64,000 nucleotides of DNA from Pseudoalteromonas byunsanensis (GCF_001854475.1 NZ_MNAN01000035.1:28732-92731), one strand, 5' to 3'; shown: positions 1 through 9,290, numbered from the stretch's first letter. The notes: generated from the sequence alone by a model not told the origin. Numbers and translations are program-made.

Positions 1-205
1 CGCTGCTAAATGCAAATAGCGTCAAAGATTCAATGCCCAACTTTGTGCAAAATTGCACAGCGTTGCGAACGGAGTCGACGCCCTTCTTATGCCCATATGT
101 ACGTGGTCGATTTCGAGACTGCGCCCAGCGACCATTCCCATCCATAATGATGGCAACATGTTTTGGCAAAGATTGCTGTGAAATTGTTTCAGCGTTTAAA
201 ACCAT
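1..205 (-). CDS. uppS: Undecaprenyl diphosphate synthase, N-terminal part (cut by window edge)
   Basis: Cis-prenyltransferase that makes C55 undecaprenyl diphosphate, the lipid carrier for peptidoglycan and O-antigen precursors, in the cytoplasm at the membrane face. Only the first 68 or so codons are visible. Translation of the minus strand from the ATG at 205 shows the family's signature HVAIIMDGNGRWA at about residues 17-29, with the catalytic Asp, followed by the conserved GHKKG stretch. An in-frame stop lies four codons upstream of the ATG, so the start is well bounded. It is the last visible gene of the canonical rpsB-tsf-pyrH-frr-uppS order, separated from frr by a terminator, so it is probably transcribed partly from its own promoter or by readthrough. 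Confidence 0.93.
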   Translation of the reverse strand, partial: MVLNAETISQQSLPKHVAIIMDGNGRWAQSRNRPRTYGHKKGVDSVRNAVQFCTKLGIESLTLFAFSS

Positions 206-220
206 AATCCCGATTTAGAT

Positions 221-258
221 AAAAAAAAACGCCGCCTAGTATACCCCAGACGGCGTTG
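221..258 (-). terminator. Rho-independent terminator after frr
   Basis: Read on the minus strand, a GC-rich stem (AACGCCG pairing with CGGCGTT) closes over a short loop and is followed by a run of nine T. It lies directly downstream of the frr stop and ends the rpsB-tsf-pyrH-frr side before uppS. Confidence 0.9.
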
Positions 259-281
259 CAAAACTAATAGTTTTGAATTGC

Positions 282-839
282 TTAGATTTCCATCAACTCA
301 GCTTCTTTTGCGCTCAATTGTGTATCCATTTCTTTAACAAACTTATCTGTTAGCTTTTGAATTTCATCCTCTGCTTGACGTGCTTCGTCCTCAGAGATTT
401 CTTTGTCTTTCAAAAGTGCTTTAATGTCACCGTTTGCATCACGTCGAATGTTACGAACAGCAACACGGCCACCTTCAACTTCGCCACGCACGACCTTGAT
501 TAAATCTTTACGACGTTCTTCCGTTAGCGGAGGAAGTGGAACGCGAATAATAGTACCCGCTGACATTGGATTTAAGCCTAAATCCGATGACATAATTGCC
601 TTTTCAACTGCCTGCGCCAAAGACTTGTCAAATACACTGATTGTTAGTGTACGTGCGTCTTCTGTAGATACATTCGCTACCTGATTAAGTGGTGTATCTG
701 CGCCATAATAAGAAACGGTAATACCGTCTAAAAGAGCTGGGTGAGCACGGCCAGTACGGATTTTAGATAATTGGCTAGCAAGTGCTGCTACGCTTTTTTG
801 CATGCGCTCCTGCGCATCTTTTTTAATATCGTTAATCAC
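282..839 (-). CDS. frr: Ribosome recycling factor
   Basis: RRF dissociates post-termination ribosomes together with EF-G, freeing subunits from mRNA. The 185-residue product has the usual length and the expected start MINDIKKDAQERM, a long helical domain I and the conserved segment KIRTGRAHPALLDGI near residues 26-40. The C-terminal half (EDEARQAEDEIQKLTDKF) is the second and third helix of the three-helix bundle. It lies 23 bp downstream of pyrH on the same strand, as in most gammaproteobacteria, and is followed by a strong terminator. Identification is secure. Confidence 0.98.
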   Translation of the reverse strand: MINDIKKDAQERMQKSVAALASQLSKIRTGRAHPALLDGITVSYYGADTPLNQVANVSTEDARTLTISVFDKSLAQAVEKAIMSSDLGLNPMSAGTIIRVPLPPLTEERRKDLIKVVRGEVEGGRVAVRNIRRDANGDIKALLKDKEISEDEARQAEDEIQKLTDKFVKEMDTQLSAKEAELMEI

Positions 840-862
840 AATTCAATCCTAGTCTTAACTGA

Positions 863-1600
863 TTATTCCGAGGCTGCAGAAGAGATCAATGTGCCCTCTT
901 CTTCGCCCATGATAACGCGTTTTAAAGCGCCTGGTTTATTCATGTTAAATACGCTCAAAGGCATATCATGGTCACGGGCTAGCGTAAATGCGGCTAGGTC
1001 CATCACCTTTAATTCTTGTTCTATCACTTCATTATACGTCAAATGGCGATAAAGTGTGGCGTCTGGGTTTTTCACCGGATCATCACTGAACACACCGTCT
1101 ACTTTTGTTGCTTTGATAACTGTATCGGCTTCAATTTCGATACCACGTAAACACGCAGCTGAGTCAGTAGTAAAGAATGGATTACCAGTACCTGCAGAGA
1201 AAATTACCACTCGGCCAGACTTTAGTAAGCTGATCGCTTCTGCCCAGTTGTAAGCATCACATACCCCATTTAGAGGGATAGCGGACATCAAGCGCGCATT
1301 TACAAACGCACGGTGCAATGCATCACGCATTGCTAAGCCATTCATCACAGTGGCAAGCATTCCCATGTGGTCACCCACAACTCGGTTCATACCTGCTTCT
1401 GCCAATGAGCCACCGCGTAAGAAGTTACCACCACCGATAACTAAACCCACTTCTACGTCGAGCTCTACAAGTTCTTTGATTTCTTGTGCCATGCGATCCA
1501 ACACTTTTGGATCGATACCAAAGCCTTCATCTCCCATTAAAGCTTCACCGCTTAATTTAAGAAGAACGCGTCTAAAAACAGGTTTTCGATTGATAGTCAT
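863..1600 (-). CDS. pyrH: UMP kinase
   Basis: Hexameric bacterial UMP kinase of the amino acid kinase family, phosphorylating UMP to UDP in pyrimidine synthesis; typically activated by GTP and inhibited by UTP. The product begins MTINRKPVFRRVLLKLSGEA and contains the nucleotide-binding GLVIGGGNFLRG loop and the ATP-site region FSAGTGNPFFTTD. The reading frame is open for 19 more codons upstream, but the ATG at 1600 gives the family's usual N-terminus, placing the basic VLLKLSGE strand at the start, and a 245-residue protein of normal length. It lies between tsf and frr, as expected. Confidence 0.97.
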   Translation of the reverse strand: MTINRKPVFRRVLLKLSGEALMGDEGFGIDPKVLDRMAQEIKELVELDVEVGLVIGGGNFLRGGSLAEAGMNRVVGDHMGMLATVMNGLAMRDALHRAFVNARLMSAIPLNGVCDAYNWAEAISLLKSGRVVIFSAGTGNPFFTTDSAACLRGIEIEADTVIKATKVDGVFSDDPVKNPDATLYRHLTYNEVIEQELKVMDLAAFTLARDHDMPLSVFNMNKPGALKRVIMGEEEGTLISSAASE

Positions 1601-1748
1601 ATTTTCCGGGCCATTTGTGAAAGTGAGATAAAAAATAACCGCGCTTATGATATTCATAAATGCGCGGCTATTTTAAAGAATTTTCAGCATCGAAGCAAAA
1701 GCAAATCGAGGAAATACCATCGGTATTTGCCTTTGCCACTGAACAAAA

Positions 1749-2600
1749 TTACTCGCCTTTTGCAGCAGCGATTTGTGCAGCAACTTCAGCAGCGAAGTCT
1801 TCTTCTTTCCTCTCGATACCTTCACCAACTTCTAAACGTACGAAGTTAGATACTGTAGCACCTTTCTCTTTAAGGATTTCGCCAACAGTTTTCTTAGGTT
1901 CCATGATGAAAGCTTGACCAGTAAGAGAAACCTCACCAGTGAACTTCTTCATACGGCCAACAACCATTTTCTCAGCGATTTCAGCAGGCTTACCTTCGTT
2001 CATCGCGATGTCGATTTGTACCGCTTTTTCTTTTTCAACTACGTCTGCAGGAACGTCTTCTGGGTTTACGTACTCAGGCTTAGAAGCAGCTACGTGCATT
2101 GCAACGTGCTTAAGTGTCTCTTCGTCAGCTTCACCTGCAACAACAACACCAATACGCTCACCGTGACGGTAAGTCGCAAGGTTAGCACCGTCGATGTACT
2201 CAACGCGACGAACGTTGATGTTTTCACCGATTTTAGCAACTAGAGCAACACGTGCTTCTTCGAACTGTGCTTGAAGATCAGCAATCGTTGTTTTAGATGC
2301 AGCAGCAACGTCTAGTACAGAGTTAGCGAACGCAAGGAAGTTAGCGTCTTTAGCAACGAAGTCAGTCTGACAGTTAACTTCTAATAGAGCAGCGAAACCT
2401 TCGCCTTCTTTGATAAGGATTGTACCTTCAGCAGCGATGTTACCCGCTTTTTTAGCAGCCTTTGCAGCACCGCTCTTACGCATATTTTCAATCGCTAGCT
2501 CAATGTCACCATTGGTTTCAGTTAGCGCTTTTTTACAATCCATCATGCCAGCGCCAGTACGCTCGCGTAATTCTTTTACTAGGGCAGCAGTTACAGCCAT
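1749..2600 (-). CDS. tsf: Elongation factor Ts
   Basis: Guanine nucleotide exchange factor for EF-Tu. The 283-residue length matches the family. The N-terminal UBA-like domain carries LRERTGAGMMDCKKAL at about residues 11-26, and the core contains the conserved CQTDFVAKD near residue 77, where EF-Tu contact residues lie. It starts at an ATG preceded by a GAGGATATT ribosome binding site and follows rpsB after 104 bp that contain a long hairpin. The pair is co-transcribed in most bacteria. Confidence 0.98.
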   Translation of the reverse strand: MAVTAALVKELRERTGAGMMDCKKALTETNGDIELAIENMRKSGAAKAAKKAGNIAAEGTILIKEGEGFAALLEVNCQTDFVAKDANFLAFANSVLDVAAASKTTIADLQAQFEEARVALVAKIGENINVRRVEYIDGANLATYRHGERIGVVVAGEADEETLKHVAMHVAASKPEYVNPEDVPADVVEKEKAVQIDIAMNEGKPAEIAEKMVVGRMKKFTGEVSLTGQAFIMEPKKTVGEILKEKGATVSNFVRLEVGEGIERKEEDFAAEVAAQIAAAKGE

Positions 2601-2661
2601 TAGAATATCCTCAAATATGAATTCTGTTTTAGGGAAGCGGAATAACCGCTCTTCAAGAATA

Positions 2662-2694
2662 TCAAGTCTTCACCTCATTTAGATGAAGACTTGA
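2662..2694 (-). promoter_or_regulatory. Intercistronic hairpin between rpsB and tsf
   Basis: A perfect 11-bp inverted repeat (TCAAGTCTTCA and its complement) with an 11-nt loop lies between the rpsB stop and the tsf start. There is no T-run on the minus strand after it, so it is more likely an mRNA-stabilising or partial attenuation hairpin than a full terminator. Confidence 0.65.
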
Positions 2695-2704
2695 TGACAG
2701 CTAA

Positions 2705-3433
2705 TTACTCAGCTTCTACGAAATCGTCGCTTTCTGCTTGAGCAACGATGTTGCTTTCACGACCTTCAGTGATAGCAGTAGCTACAGCGCCAGTGTAAAG
2801 CTGGATAGCGCGGATAGCATCGTCGTTACCAGGGATGATGAAATCAACACCATCTGGGTTCGAGTTAGTATCAACAACAGATACTACTGGAATACCTAGG
2901 TTGTTAGCTTCGCGAATTGCGATGTGCTCGTGGTCAGCGTCGATAACGAAGATAGCGTCAGGAAGACCACCCATATCTTTGATACCGCCAAGGCTCTTTT
3001 CAAGCTTTTCCATTTCACGAGTTAGCATTAACGCTTCTTTTTTAGTCAGCTTCTCGAAAGTACCGTCTTGGCTTTGAGCTTCAAGGTCTTTAAGACGCTT
3101 GATTGATTGACGAACTGTTTTCCAGTTAGTCAACATACCACCTAACCAACGGTGATTTACGAAGTACTGATCACTTTGAAGAGCTGCTTCTTTAACTGCT
3201 TCGCTTGCAGCGCGCTTAGTACCTACGAAAAGAATTTTACCTTTGTTAGATGCAGTGTTCTGTAAGAACTTAAGTGCATCGTTGAACATAGGAACAGTTT
3301 TTTCTAGGTTGATGATATGTACACGGTTACGAGCGCCGAAGATGAAAGGTTTCATCTTAGGGTTCCAGTAACGAGCTTGGTGACCGAAGTGAACACCAGC
3401 CTGAAGCATATCGCGCATTGAAACGTTTGCCAT
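2705..3433 (-). CDS. rpsB: 30S ribosomal protein S2
   Basis: Structural protein of the small ribosomal subunit. The 242-residue product starts MANVSMRDMLQAGVHFGHQ and includes the S2 signatures FIFGARNRVHIINLEKT, NHRWLGGMLTNWKT and PDAIFVIDADHEHIAIREA, in the usual order. An acidic tail ends in DDFVEAE. A GAGG ribosome binding site precedes the ATG. The gene has a leader of about 170 nt from the promoter at 3611-3639. In other gammaproteobacteria such a leader binds S2 for autoregulation; that role is inferred here. Confidence 0.99.
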   Translation of the reverse strand: MANVSMRDMLQAGVHFGHQARYWNPKMKPFIFGARNRVHIINLEKTVPMFNDALKFLQNTASNKGKILFVGTKRAASEAVKEAALQSDQYFVNHRWLGGMLTNWKTVRQSIKRLKDLEAQSQDGTFEKLTKKEALMLTREMEKLEKSLGGIKDMGGLPDAIFVIDADHEHIAIREANNLGIPVVSVVDTNSNPDGVDFIIPGNDDAIRAIQLYTGAVATAITEGRESNIVAQAESDDFVEAE

Positions 3434-3604
3434 TTTAATTTCCTCTAATAGTTAGGGTTAAGCCTCCACATATCCCATAGCACCAACATGCTTAGATTTA
3501 CCAAGACATGCACCCAAGTGTATGTGTCGATATGTGTGTGTGTTAATATGAATGTGTTTATCTTAAATACAAACAACCCCGTAAGATTTATTTGTAAAAA
3601 GACG
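3434..3604 (-). promoter_or_regulatory. rpsB 5' leader (possible S2 autoregulatory RNA)
   Basis: About 170 untranslated nucleotides lie between the predicted transcription start and the rpsB ATG. Gammaproteobacterial rpsB leaders are known to bind S2 for feedback repression. I see no open frame that looks coding here, and I did not fold the sequence, so the autoregulatory role is inferred from position only. Confidence 0.4.
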
Positions 3605-3610
3605 GCGCGC

Positions 3611-3639
3611 TTTATACCATATAAAAGTGCATAACTCAA
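3611..3639 (-). promoter_or_regulatory. Sigma-70 promoter of rpsB-tsf
   Basis: On the minus strand TTGAGT (3634-3639) and TATAAA (3611-3616) are separated by exactly 17 bp, and the discriminator that follows is GC-rich (GCGCGCC). That combination is typical of stringently controlled ribosomal protein promoters. Confidence 0.8.
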
Positions 3640-3697
3640 CGATAAGTACAAAAATTGTGCGTTGTTGCTAACTTAAAAAAACCGACTTGGAGTGTCA

Positions 3698-4483
3698 ATG
3701 AGTGCAGTGATTAAAACCCCTGATGAAATCGAAAAAATGCGTGTTGCCGGGCGTTTAGCCGCAGAAGTGTTAGAAATGATTGGGCCATATGTGAAGCCTG
3801 GGGTCACTACAGATGAGCTAAATACAATTTGTCACGATTATATTGTGAATGAGCAAAATGCGATACCAGCGCCACTAAATTATCATGGCTTTCCTAAATC
3901 AATTTGTACGTCTGTGAATCATGTTATCTGTCATGGTATTCCTAACGACAAACCGCTTAAAGAAGGTGACATTATTAATATCGATGTCACGGTGATTAAA
4001 GATGGTTACCACGGCGATACATCAAAAATGTTCTACGTTGGTGAGCCAACAATTCAAGGTAAGCGCTTGAGCGAAATTACCCAAGAAAGCCTTTACCTTG
4101 CCATCAAAATGGTGAAACCTGGCGTGCGTTTAGGTGACATTGGTGCCGCTATTCAAAAATTTGCTGAGGGCTTTAATTACTCTATCGTTCGTGAATATTG
4201 TGGACACGGCATTGGTAAAGAATTCCACGAAGAACCACAAGTCATGCACTATGGTAAACCAGGTACTGGCGAGATGCTAAAAGCTGGCATGTGTTTAACC
4301 ATTGAGCCGATGGTTAATGCGGGCAAGCGTCAATGTAAGTTGCTAAAAGACGACTGGACTGTTGTAACCAAAGACCGTAGTCTATCAGCTCAGTGGGAGC
4401 ATACATTACTGGTCACTGAAAATGGCGTTGAGATCCTTACCCTGCGTAACGACGAGACAATTGACAGAGTGATTGAACACTAG
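3698..4483 (+). CDS. map: Methionine aminopeptidase, type I
   Basis: Cytosolic metallopeptidase removing the initiator Met from nascent proteins. All five metal ligands of the family are visible: two Asp in NIDVTVIKDGYHGDTSKMF, His in CGHGIGKEFHEEP, Glu in TIEPMVNAG and Glu in AQWEHTLLVT. An in-frame GTG lies 6 bp upstream at 3692, but a GGAG ribosome binding site sits at the right distance from the ATG at 3698, so the 261-residue form MSAVIKTPDEIEK is preferred. It is divergent from rpsB, the classic arrangement, and 9 bp upstream of glnD. Confidence 0.97.
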   Translation: MSAVIKTPDEIEKMRVAGRLAAEVLEMIGPYVKPGVTTDELNTICHDYIVNEQNAIPAPLNYHGFPKSICTSVNHVICHGIPNDKPLKEGDIINIDVTVIKDGYHGDTSKMFYVGEPTIQGKRLSEITQESLYLAIKMVKPGVRLGDIGAAIQKFAEGFNYSIVREYCGHGIGKEFHEEPQVMHYGKPGTGEMLKAGMCLTIEPMVNAGKRQCKLLKDDWTVVTKDRSLSAQWEHTLLVTENGVEILTLRNDETIDRVIEH

Positions 4484-4492
4484 GAGCCTTAG

Positions 4493-7111
4493 GTGGCACT
4501 GCCTAACAGAGTAAAAAAGCTGCTCGACGATGCCGAGCAGCTAGATGATTATAAAGATTGTTCTGCTTATTTTTATAAATGGCTACACAACGAATTTTCA
4601 AAGCAACCTGTACGAAACCTGATCAACGCTCGCGCCGAGTTTATCGACCGCCTGTTGATTAAGTTGTTTAATGACACAGGTCTTGCACAATATCCAGAAA
4701 TTGCTCTGATCGCTATCGGAGGCTATGGCCGAGGTGAGCTTCACCCCTACTCTGATGTTGACTTCTTGCTATTGGTACAATCACCTCCCGACGAACAACT
4801 CAAAGGTTGCTTAGAAACCTTTGTGACTCTATTGTGGGATTTAAATTTAGAGATAGGCCACAGCGTCCAAACACATGAGCAGGTGCTTGAACAAAAAAAG
4901 CAAGACGTTCACTTTACTACCAGCTTACTAGAAAGTCGCTTGATCTGCGGCAACCACATTGAATTTGAACGCTTAAAAAGTCACATTATGGAAACGCCGA
5001 TCTGGCGTTCTGATGAATTTTTTATCGCCAAAGTAGACGAACAAAAAGTTCGTCATAGAAAGTGTCACGGCACCGCCTATAACCTTGAGCCAAATGTTAA
5101 AGAGAACCCTGGTGGATTACGGGATTTGCAGACCATTTTTTGGGTCGCAAAAAAGCACTTCCACGCTGAAACCCTCGAAGAGTTAATTAGTCATGGCTAC
5201 CTGACTCATGAGGAGTATCAAGAGCTTCTAGAATGTATTGAAAACTTATGGAACATCCGCTTTGCTCTGCATTTAGCCGCTGGTCGTAACGAAAACCGCT
5301 TGTTGTTTGACCATCAACCCAATGCCGCTGAGTTACTAGGCTTTGGTGCCGAAGGTAAAGCATCGGTTGAGCGCATGATGAAACGCCTGTTTAGGATCAT
5401 GAGTCGCGTACGAGAAATGAATCAGATGCTTTTGTCTTATTTTGAGCAAAGTATCTTACCAGAAAGCAGTGAGCAGGCCGTTGTGCCACTTGATAGAAAC
5501 TTTGAGCGAGTGGGCAATAAAATTCGTGTTAAAAACCCTTCGGTGTTTTTCAGACGTGAACAACTATTTGTGCTTTTTGAACATATTGCCGACAACCCCG
5601 AAATTATTAGTATTGACCCAAATACCATCAGAACAATGCGTCAAGTACGACGAAGACTACTTGGCGACCTACAAGATTATGCCGGTTGTAGAGATGCGTT
5701 TTTACGTCTGTTAAAACACCCAAACGGCATGGGACGTGCGTTTACACTAATGCACAAGCATGGTTTGATGGCCGCTTATTTACCACAGTGGCGGAATATT
5801 TTTGGCCAAATGCAGTTCGACCTATTCCACGCCTACACTGTGGACGAACACACCCACAAACTTGTTAAAAATATTTATCACTACTTTGATAAAACTCAAC
5901 CGAGTGAATTTCCTATTTGTAGCGAAATTGTCACTCGAATGGACAAACCCGAGTTACTGTATCTTGCGGCGATATTTCATGATATTGCCAAAGGCCGCGG
6001 GGGAGATCACTCTGAGTTAGGAGCTGTGGATGCATTAGCATTTTGTAAAATGCATGGTTTTACAACTTCAGATTCACGTCTTGTTGCCTGGCTGGTCAAA
6101 AGCCACCTGTTGATGTCTGTGACTGCACAACGAAAAGACATCAACGACCCTGATGTTATCAATGAATTTGCCTCACAGGTTAAAAACGAGCGTCAGTTAG
6201 ATTATTTATACTGCCTGACAGTTGCTGATATTCGAGCAACCAACGACAACTTGTGGAACGATTGGAAAAATACCCTGCTTCGCGAGCTCTACTTACATGC
6301 GCAACGCGCATTGCGCCTCGGTCTTGAAAACCCTATGGATATGCGTGATCAAATCCGTGATAAAAAGCACCAAGCCAAGCAGCGACTGATCAACAAAGGC
6401 TTCGAAGAAGAGTTCATCGACCTAAGTTGGTCACGTTTTAAAGCGAATTACTTTACCGCATTTAGTGAGCAGCAAATATCTTGGCATAGCGAGCACTTAC
6501 TTAAGTCCAAAGACCTAAGTCAAGCCAGTGTAATGGTCAGTGAAAAGCCTCTTCATGGCGGAACGCAGGTATTCGTATATAGTCCCTATGAAGTCACATT
6601 GTTTGCCAAACTGGTGAGTGTCATTGGCTCTAAAAAAGCACAGATCCAACACGCACAAGTCATGACGACCAAAGACGGCTATGTCGTATTTAGTTTTGTG
6701 ATCTTGGAAGTCAACGGTAATCCTATTGCCAGTGCTCGAGCTAACTCAATTCGCAAGGGTATCGAGGCTGTATTACAAGACCCCAAGAAAAAAATACGCG
6801 TTAAAAAGAATCGCTCACAGCGTTTTAAAGACTTTAATATCAAACCAAAAGTCATCGTGCGCCCTCATCCGCGCAATGACAGAAACCTAATTGAAATTCA
6901 AGCGATTGATATCCAAGGTTTACTAACCAAAATAGCCGAAGTATTTCAAGCTAATTCACTGCATATTCATGCCGCGCGGATTACAACCGTGGGCGAACGT
7001 GCGGAAGATTTCTTTGTGGTATCCGATGAGAAGTACCAAGCTTTAAGCGAAGAACACAAAGCCGAATTGCATCGTGATTTAATGAGAAAATTAAACGCAG
7101 AATCCGAATAA
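4493..7111 (+). CDS. glnD: Bifunctional uridylyltransferase/uridylyl-removing enzyme
   Basis: Nitrogen sensor that uridylylates PII at low glutamine and removes UMP at high glutamine. At 872 residues it has the full domain set: nucleotidyltransferase motif GGYGRGELHPYSDVD at about residues 76-90, the GlnD linker domain, an HD phosphohydrolase site (FHDIAKGRGGDHSE, His and Asp near 496-497) and two C-terminal ACT domains, one beginning near VFVYSPYEVTLFAKL and one near LIEIQAIDIQGLLTK. The start is a GTG with an AGGAG site overlapping the map stop codon, so it is probably co-transcribed with map. Confidence 0.97.
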   Translation: MALPNRVKKLLDDAEQLDDYKDCSAYFYKWLHNEFSKQPVRNLINARAEFIDRLLIKLFNDTGLAQYPEIALIAIGGYGRGELHPYSDVDFLLLVQSPPDEQLKGCLETFVTLLWDLNLEIGHSVQTHEQVLEQKKQDVHFTTSLLESRLICGNHIEFERLKSHIMETPIWRSDEFFIAKVDEQKVRHRKCHGTAYNLEPNVKENPGGLRDLQTIFWVAKKHFHAETLEELISHGYLTHEEYQELLECIENLWNIRFALHLAAGRNENRLLFDHQPNAAELLGFGAEGKASVERMMKRLFRIMSRVREMNQMLLSYFEQSILPESSEQAVVPLDRNFERVGNKIRVKNPSVFFRREQLFVLFEHIADNPEIISIDPNTIRTMRQVRRRLLGDLQDYAGCRDAFLRLLKHPNGMGRAFTLMHKHGLMAAYLPQWRNIFGQMQFDLFHAYTVDEHTHKLVKNIYHYFDKTQPSEFPICSEIVTRMDKPELLYLAAIFHDIAKGRGGDHSELGAVDALAFCKMHGFTTSDSRLVAWLVKSHLLMSVTAQRKDINDPDVINEFASQVKNERQLDYLYCLTVADIRATNDNLWNDWKNTLLRELYLHAQRALRLGLENPMDMRDQIRDKKHQAKQRLINKGFEEEFIDLSWSRFKANYFTAFSEQQISWHSEHLLKSKDLSQASVMVSEKPLHGGTQVFVYSPYEVTLFAKLVSVIGSKKAQIQHAQVMTTKDGYVVFSFVILEVNGNPIASARANSIRKGIEAVLQDPKKKIRVKKNRSQRFKDFNIKPKVIVRPHPRNDRNLIEIQAIDIQGLLTKIAEVFQANSLHIHAARITTVGERAEDFFVVSDEKYQALSEEHKAELHRDLMRKLNAESE

Positions 7112-7122
7112 AAGAGGACATT

Positions 7123-7950
7123 ATGTCAGATCTAAAATTAATCATTGAACAAGCGTGGGAACAACGTGACAGCATCACACCGACGCAAGTATCAGAACCC
7201 GTAAAAAGTGCGATCACTCAAGTGCTGGAACTGCTTGATTCTGGTGCAGCTCGCGTGGCTGAAAAAATCAGTGGCGAGTGGGTAGTACACCAATGGTTAA
7301 AAAAGGCGGTATTACTATCATTTCGAATTCGTGACAATCAGCCTATGCACGATGGTGTAAGCCAATATTTCGATAAAGTACCTTTAAAATTCAGCGACTA
7401 TACGCCTGAGCAGTTCAAACAAGGCGGTATGCGCGTTGTTCCTAACGCTGTAGCACGTCAGGGCAGCTTTGTAGGTAAGAACGTAGTGTTGATGCCTTCT
7501 TACGTTAACATCGGTGCTTATGTTGATGAGGGCACGATGGTCGACACATGGGCCACTGTTGGCTCGTGTGCGCAAATTGGTAAGAATGTACACCTATCGG
7601 GCGGTGTGGGCATAGGAGGCGTGCTAGAGCCGCTACAAGCCAATCCGACTATCATTGAAGATAATTGTTTTATCGGCGCTCGCTCTGAGATTGTTGAAGG
7701 GGTGATTGTTGAAGAAGGTGCGGTAATTTCAATGGGTGTGTACATTTCTCAAAGCACTCGAATCTACGACCGAGAGACTGGCGAAATTCACTATGGCAGA
7801 GTACCAGCGGGGGCTGTTGTAGTACCAGGGTCACTACCAAGCAAAGACGGCTCACATAGTTTGTATGCCGCAATTATTGTGAAAAAAGTTGACCAACAAA
7901 CACGAGAGAAAGTCGGCATTAACGCCTTACTTCGCTCTGTTGATGAATAA
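7123..7950 (+). CDS. dapD: 2,3,4,5-tetrahydropyridine-2,6-dicarboxylate N-succinyltransferase
   Basis: Succinylates tetrahydrodipicolinate with succinyl-CoA in the lysine/meso-diaminopimelate pathway. The 275-residue protein has the N-terminal helical domain, the linker RVVPNAVARQGSFVGKNVVL and then a left-handed beta-helix of hexapeptide repeats (VNIGAYVDEGTMVDTWATVG, CFIGARSEIVEGVIVEEGA), ending in VPGSLPSKDG. An AGAGGA ribosome binding site precedes the ATG 12 bp after glnD, and a strong terminator follows. The map-glnD-dapD order is conserved in many gammaproteobacteria. Confidence 0.98.
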   Translation: MSDLKLIIEQAWEQRDSITPTQVSEPVKSAITQVLELLDSGAARVAEKISGEWVVHQWLKKAVLLSFRIRDNQPMHDGVSQYFDKVPLKFSDYTPEQFKQGGMRVVPNAVARQGSFVGKNVVLMPSYVNIGAYVDEGTMVDTWATVGSCAQIGKNVHLSGGVGIGGVLEPLQANPTIIEDNCFIGARSEIVEGVIVEEGAVISMGVYISQSTRIYDRETGEIHYGRVPAGAVVVPGSLPSKDGSHSLYAAIIVKKVDQQTREKVGINALLRSVDE

Positions 7951-7964
7951 CCGAATCAGCTATT

Positions 7965-7991
7965 AAAAAAGCGCCAATTGGCGCTTTTTTT
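7965..7991 (+). terminator. Bidirectional rho-independent terminator after dapD
   Basis: The perfect stem AAAAAAGCGCC/GGCGCTTTTTT with a minimal loop lies 15 bp after the dapD stop. The flanking A and T tracts let it work for dapD and for the convergent phhB. Confidence 0.92.
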
Positions 7992-8009
7992 ATCTCGAAT
8001 CGCTATTCA

Positions 8010-8354
8010 TTACAGGGCAGCAAATACGTCATCAGTTTTCGCGGCACAAACAAAATCGTTCTTATGAAGGCCCTTGATAGAGTGGCTCCACCAAGTTACG
8101 GTCACTTTACCCCACTCCGTTAACAATCCTGGGTGATGACCTTCTTCTTCTGCCATCGCACCGACTTTGTTGGTGAACTCAAGCGCGGCTTTGAAGTTTT
8201 TGAACTTGAACACGCGCTCAAGCTGCATGATGCCATCACGCACTTCAGGAACCCAATCAGGGATCTGCTTAATCAATACCGCTAGTTCCTCATCTGACAC
8301 TTTAGGCGCATCCGCACGACACGCTTCACATTTTTGTGCACTTAAATCAGACAT
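8010..8354 (-). CDS. phhB: Pterin-4a-carbinolamine dehydratase
   Basis: Recycles the 4a-hydroxytetrahydropterin made by phenylalanine hydroxylase. The 114-residue protein shows the family's active-site signature EEEGHHPGLLTEWGKVTVTW with the His-His pair near residues 74-75, and a C-terminal HSIKGLHKNDFVCAA. It begins 10 bp after the phhA stop, giving the usual phhA-phhB operon. An N-terminal pair of Cys (KCEACRAD) is also seen in some bacterial members. Confidence 0.95.
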   Translation of the reverse strand: MSDLSAQKCEACRADAPKVSDEELAVLIKQIPDWVPEVRDGIMQLERVFKFKNFKAALEFTNKVGAMAEEEGHHPGLLTEWGKVTVTWWSHSIKGLHKNDFVCAAKTDDVFAAL

Positions 8355-8364
8355 CTATAAATCC

Positions 8365-9162
8365 TTAACTTGCTAACTTTTCTTTAGGGGGAAATTTTGG
8401 CTCGAATAAGCCCAACTCTTTTGCTTTTTCAACCAATGACATGATATCCATTTGTGAAATATCAAACAAATCATGGATTGAGTTAATTGTGTAGTACACA
8501 GGCTGCATAATATCAATACGATACGGTGTACGAAGCACATCTAATACTTCCAGCGGTGAGATCTCTGGCTTATCTGTGTAAACGTATTGAGTCTCTCCTG
8601 GGCTTGATAAAATACCACCACCGTAAATACGCAGACCCTTTTCGGTTTGCATTAAACCAAATTCAACTGTAAACCAATATAAACGCGCCAGATACACTCT
8701 GTCTTTCTTTTGCGCCGCATAGCCTAACTGACCATACTTATGCGTAAACTCCGCAAAGTCAGGGTTGGTTAGCATTGCGCAATGACCAAAAATCTCGTGG
8801 AAAATATCAGGCTCTTGTAAGTAGTCAAACTCTTCTCGGCTACGTATAAACGTCGCCACAGGGAATTGTTTATTTGCTAACAAACGAAAGAATTCATCAA
8901 AGTCGATAAGCGCAGGAACAGGAGCCACTTGCCAGCCGGTTTCTTTACCAAGTACTTCATTAAGCTCATGCAACTGCGGTATACGATCCTGAGGTAGATT
9001 GATCTTCTTCAACCCCTCCATATATTCATCGCAGGCTTTGCCTTCAATGCACTTTAATTGACGAGCCACTAGCTCTGACCAAATTTTATTTTCTTCATCA
9101 CTCCAAGCAATAATGCCATTTGCATCAGGTTGCTTTGAAGTATATTTGCTCGATTTAGCCAT
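8365..9162 (-). CDS. phhA: Phenylalanine 4-monooxygenase
   Basis: Pterin- and non-haem iron-dependent enzyme converting phenylalanine to tyrosine. The 265-residue protein is the bacterial monomeric form, lacking the ACT regulatory and tetramer regions of animal enzymes. The iron ligands are evident: two His in DIFHEIFGHCAML and Glu in LYWFTVEFGLM. The GGGILSSPGETQY segment that follows is also conserved. An AGAAGG ribosome binding site precedes the ATG. TyrR-like boxes upstream suggest control by aromatic amino acids. Confidence 0.97.
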   Translation of the reverse strand: MAKSSKYTSKQPDANGIIAWSDEENKIWSELVARQLKCIEGKACDEYMEGLKKINLPQDRIPQLHELNEVLGKETGWQVAPVPALIDFDEFFRLLANKQFPVATFIRSREEFDYLQEPDIFHEIFGHCAMLTNPDFAEFTHKYGQLGYAAQKKDRVYLARLYWFTVEFGLMQTEKGLRIYGGGILSSPGETQYVYTDKPEISPLEVLDVLRTPYRIDIMQPVYYTINSIHDLFDISQMDIMSLVEKAKELGLFEPKFPPKEKLAS

Positions 9163-9290
9163 TTTAACCTTCTTATTACATCGGTCGATCTTTGATGATC
9201 GCGCCTCAACTTGTAACTACGATATTATGTAAAAGTAATAGAAAGTGTAATAGCTGACCCTCACTGCGCCACCTGAGCAACATGCAAATT

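Noticed and set aside
1914..2243. Plus-strand ORF of 109 codons opposite tsf
   Set aside because: Shadow frame of a highly conserved gene, with no ribosome binding site and atypical composition.
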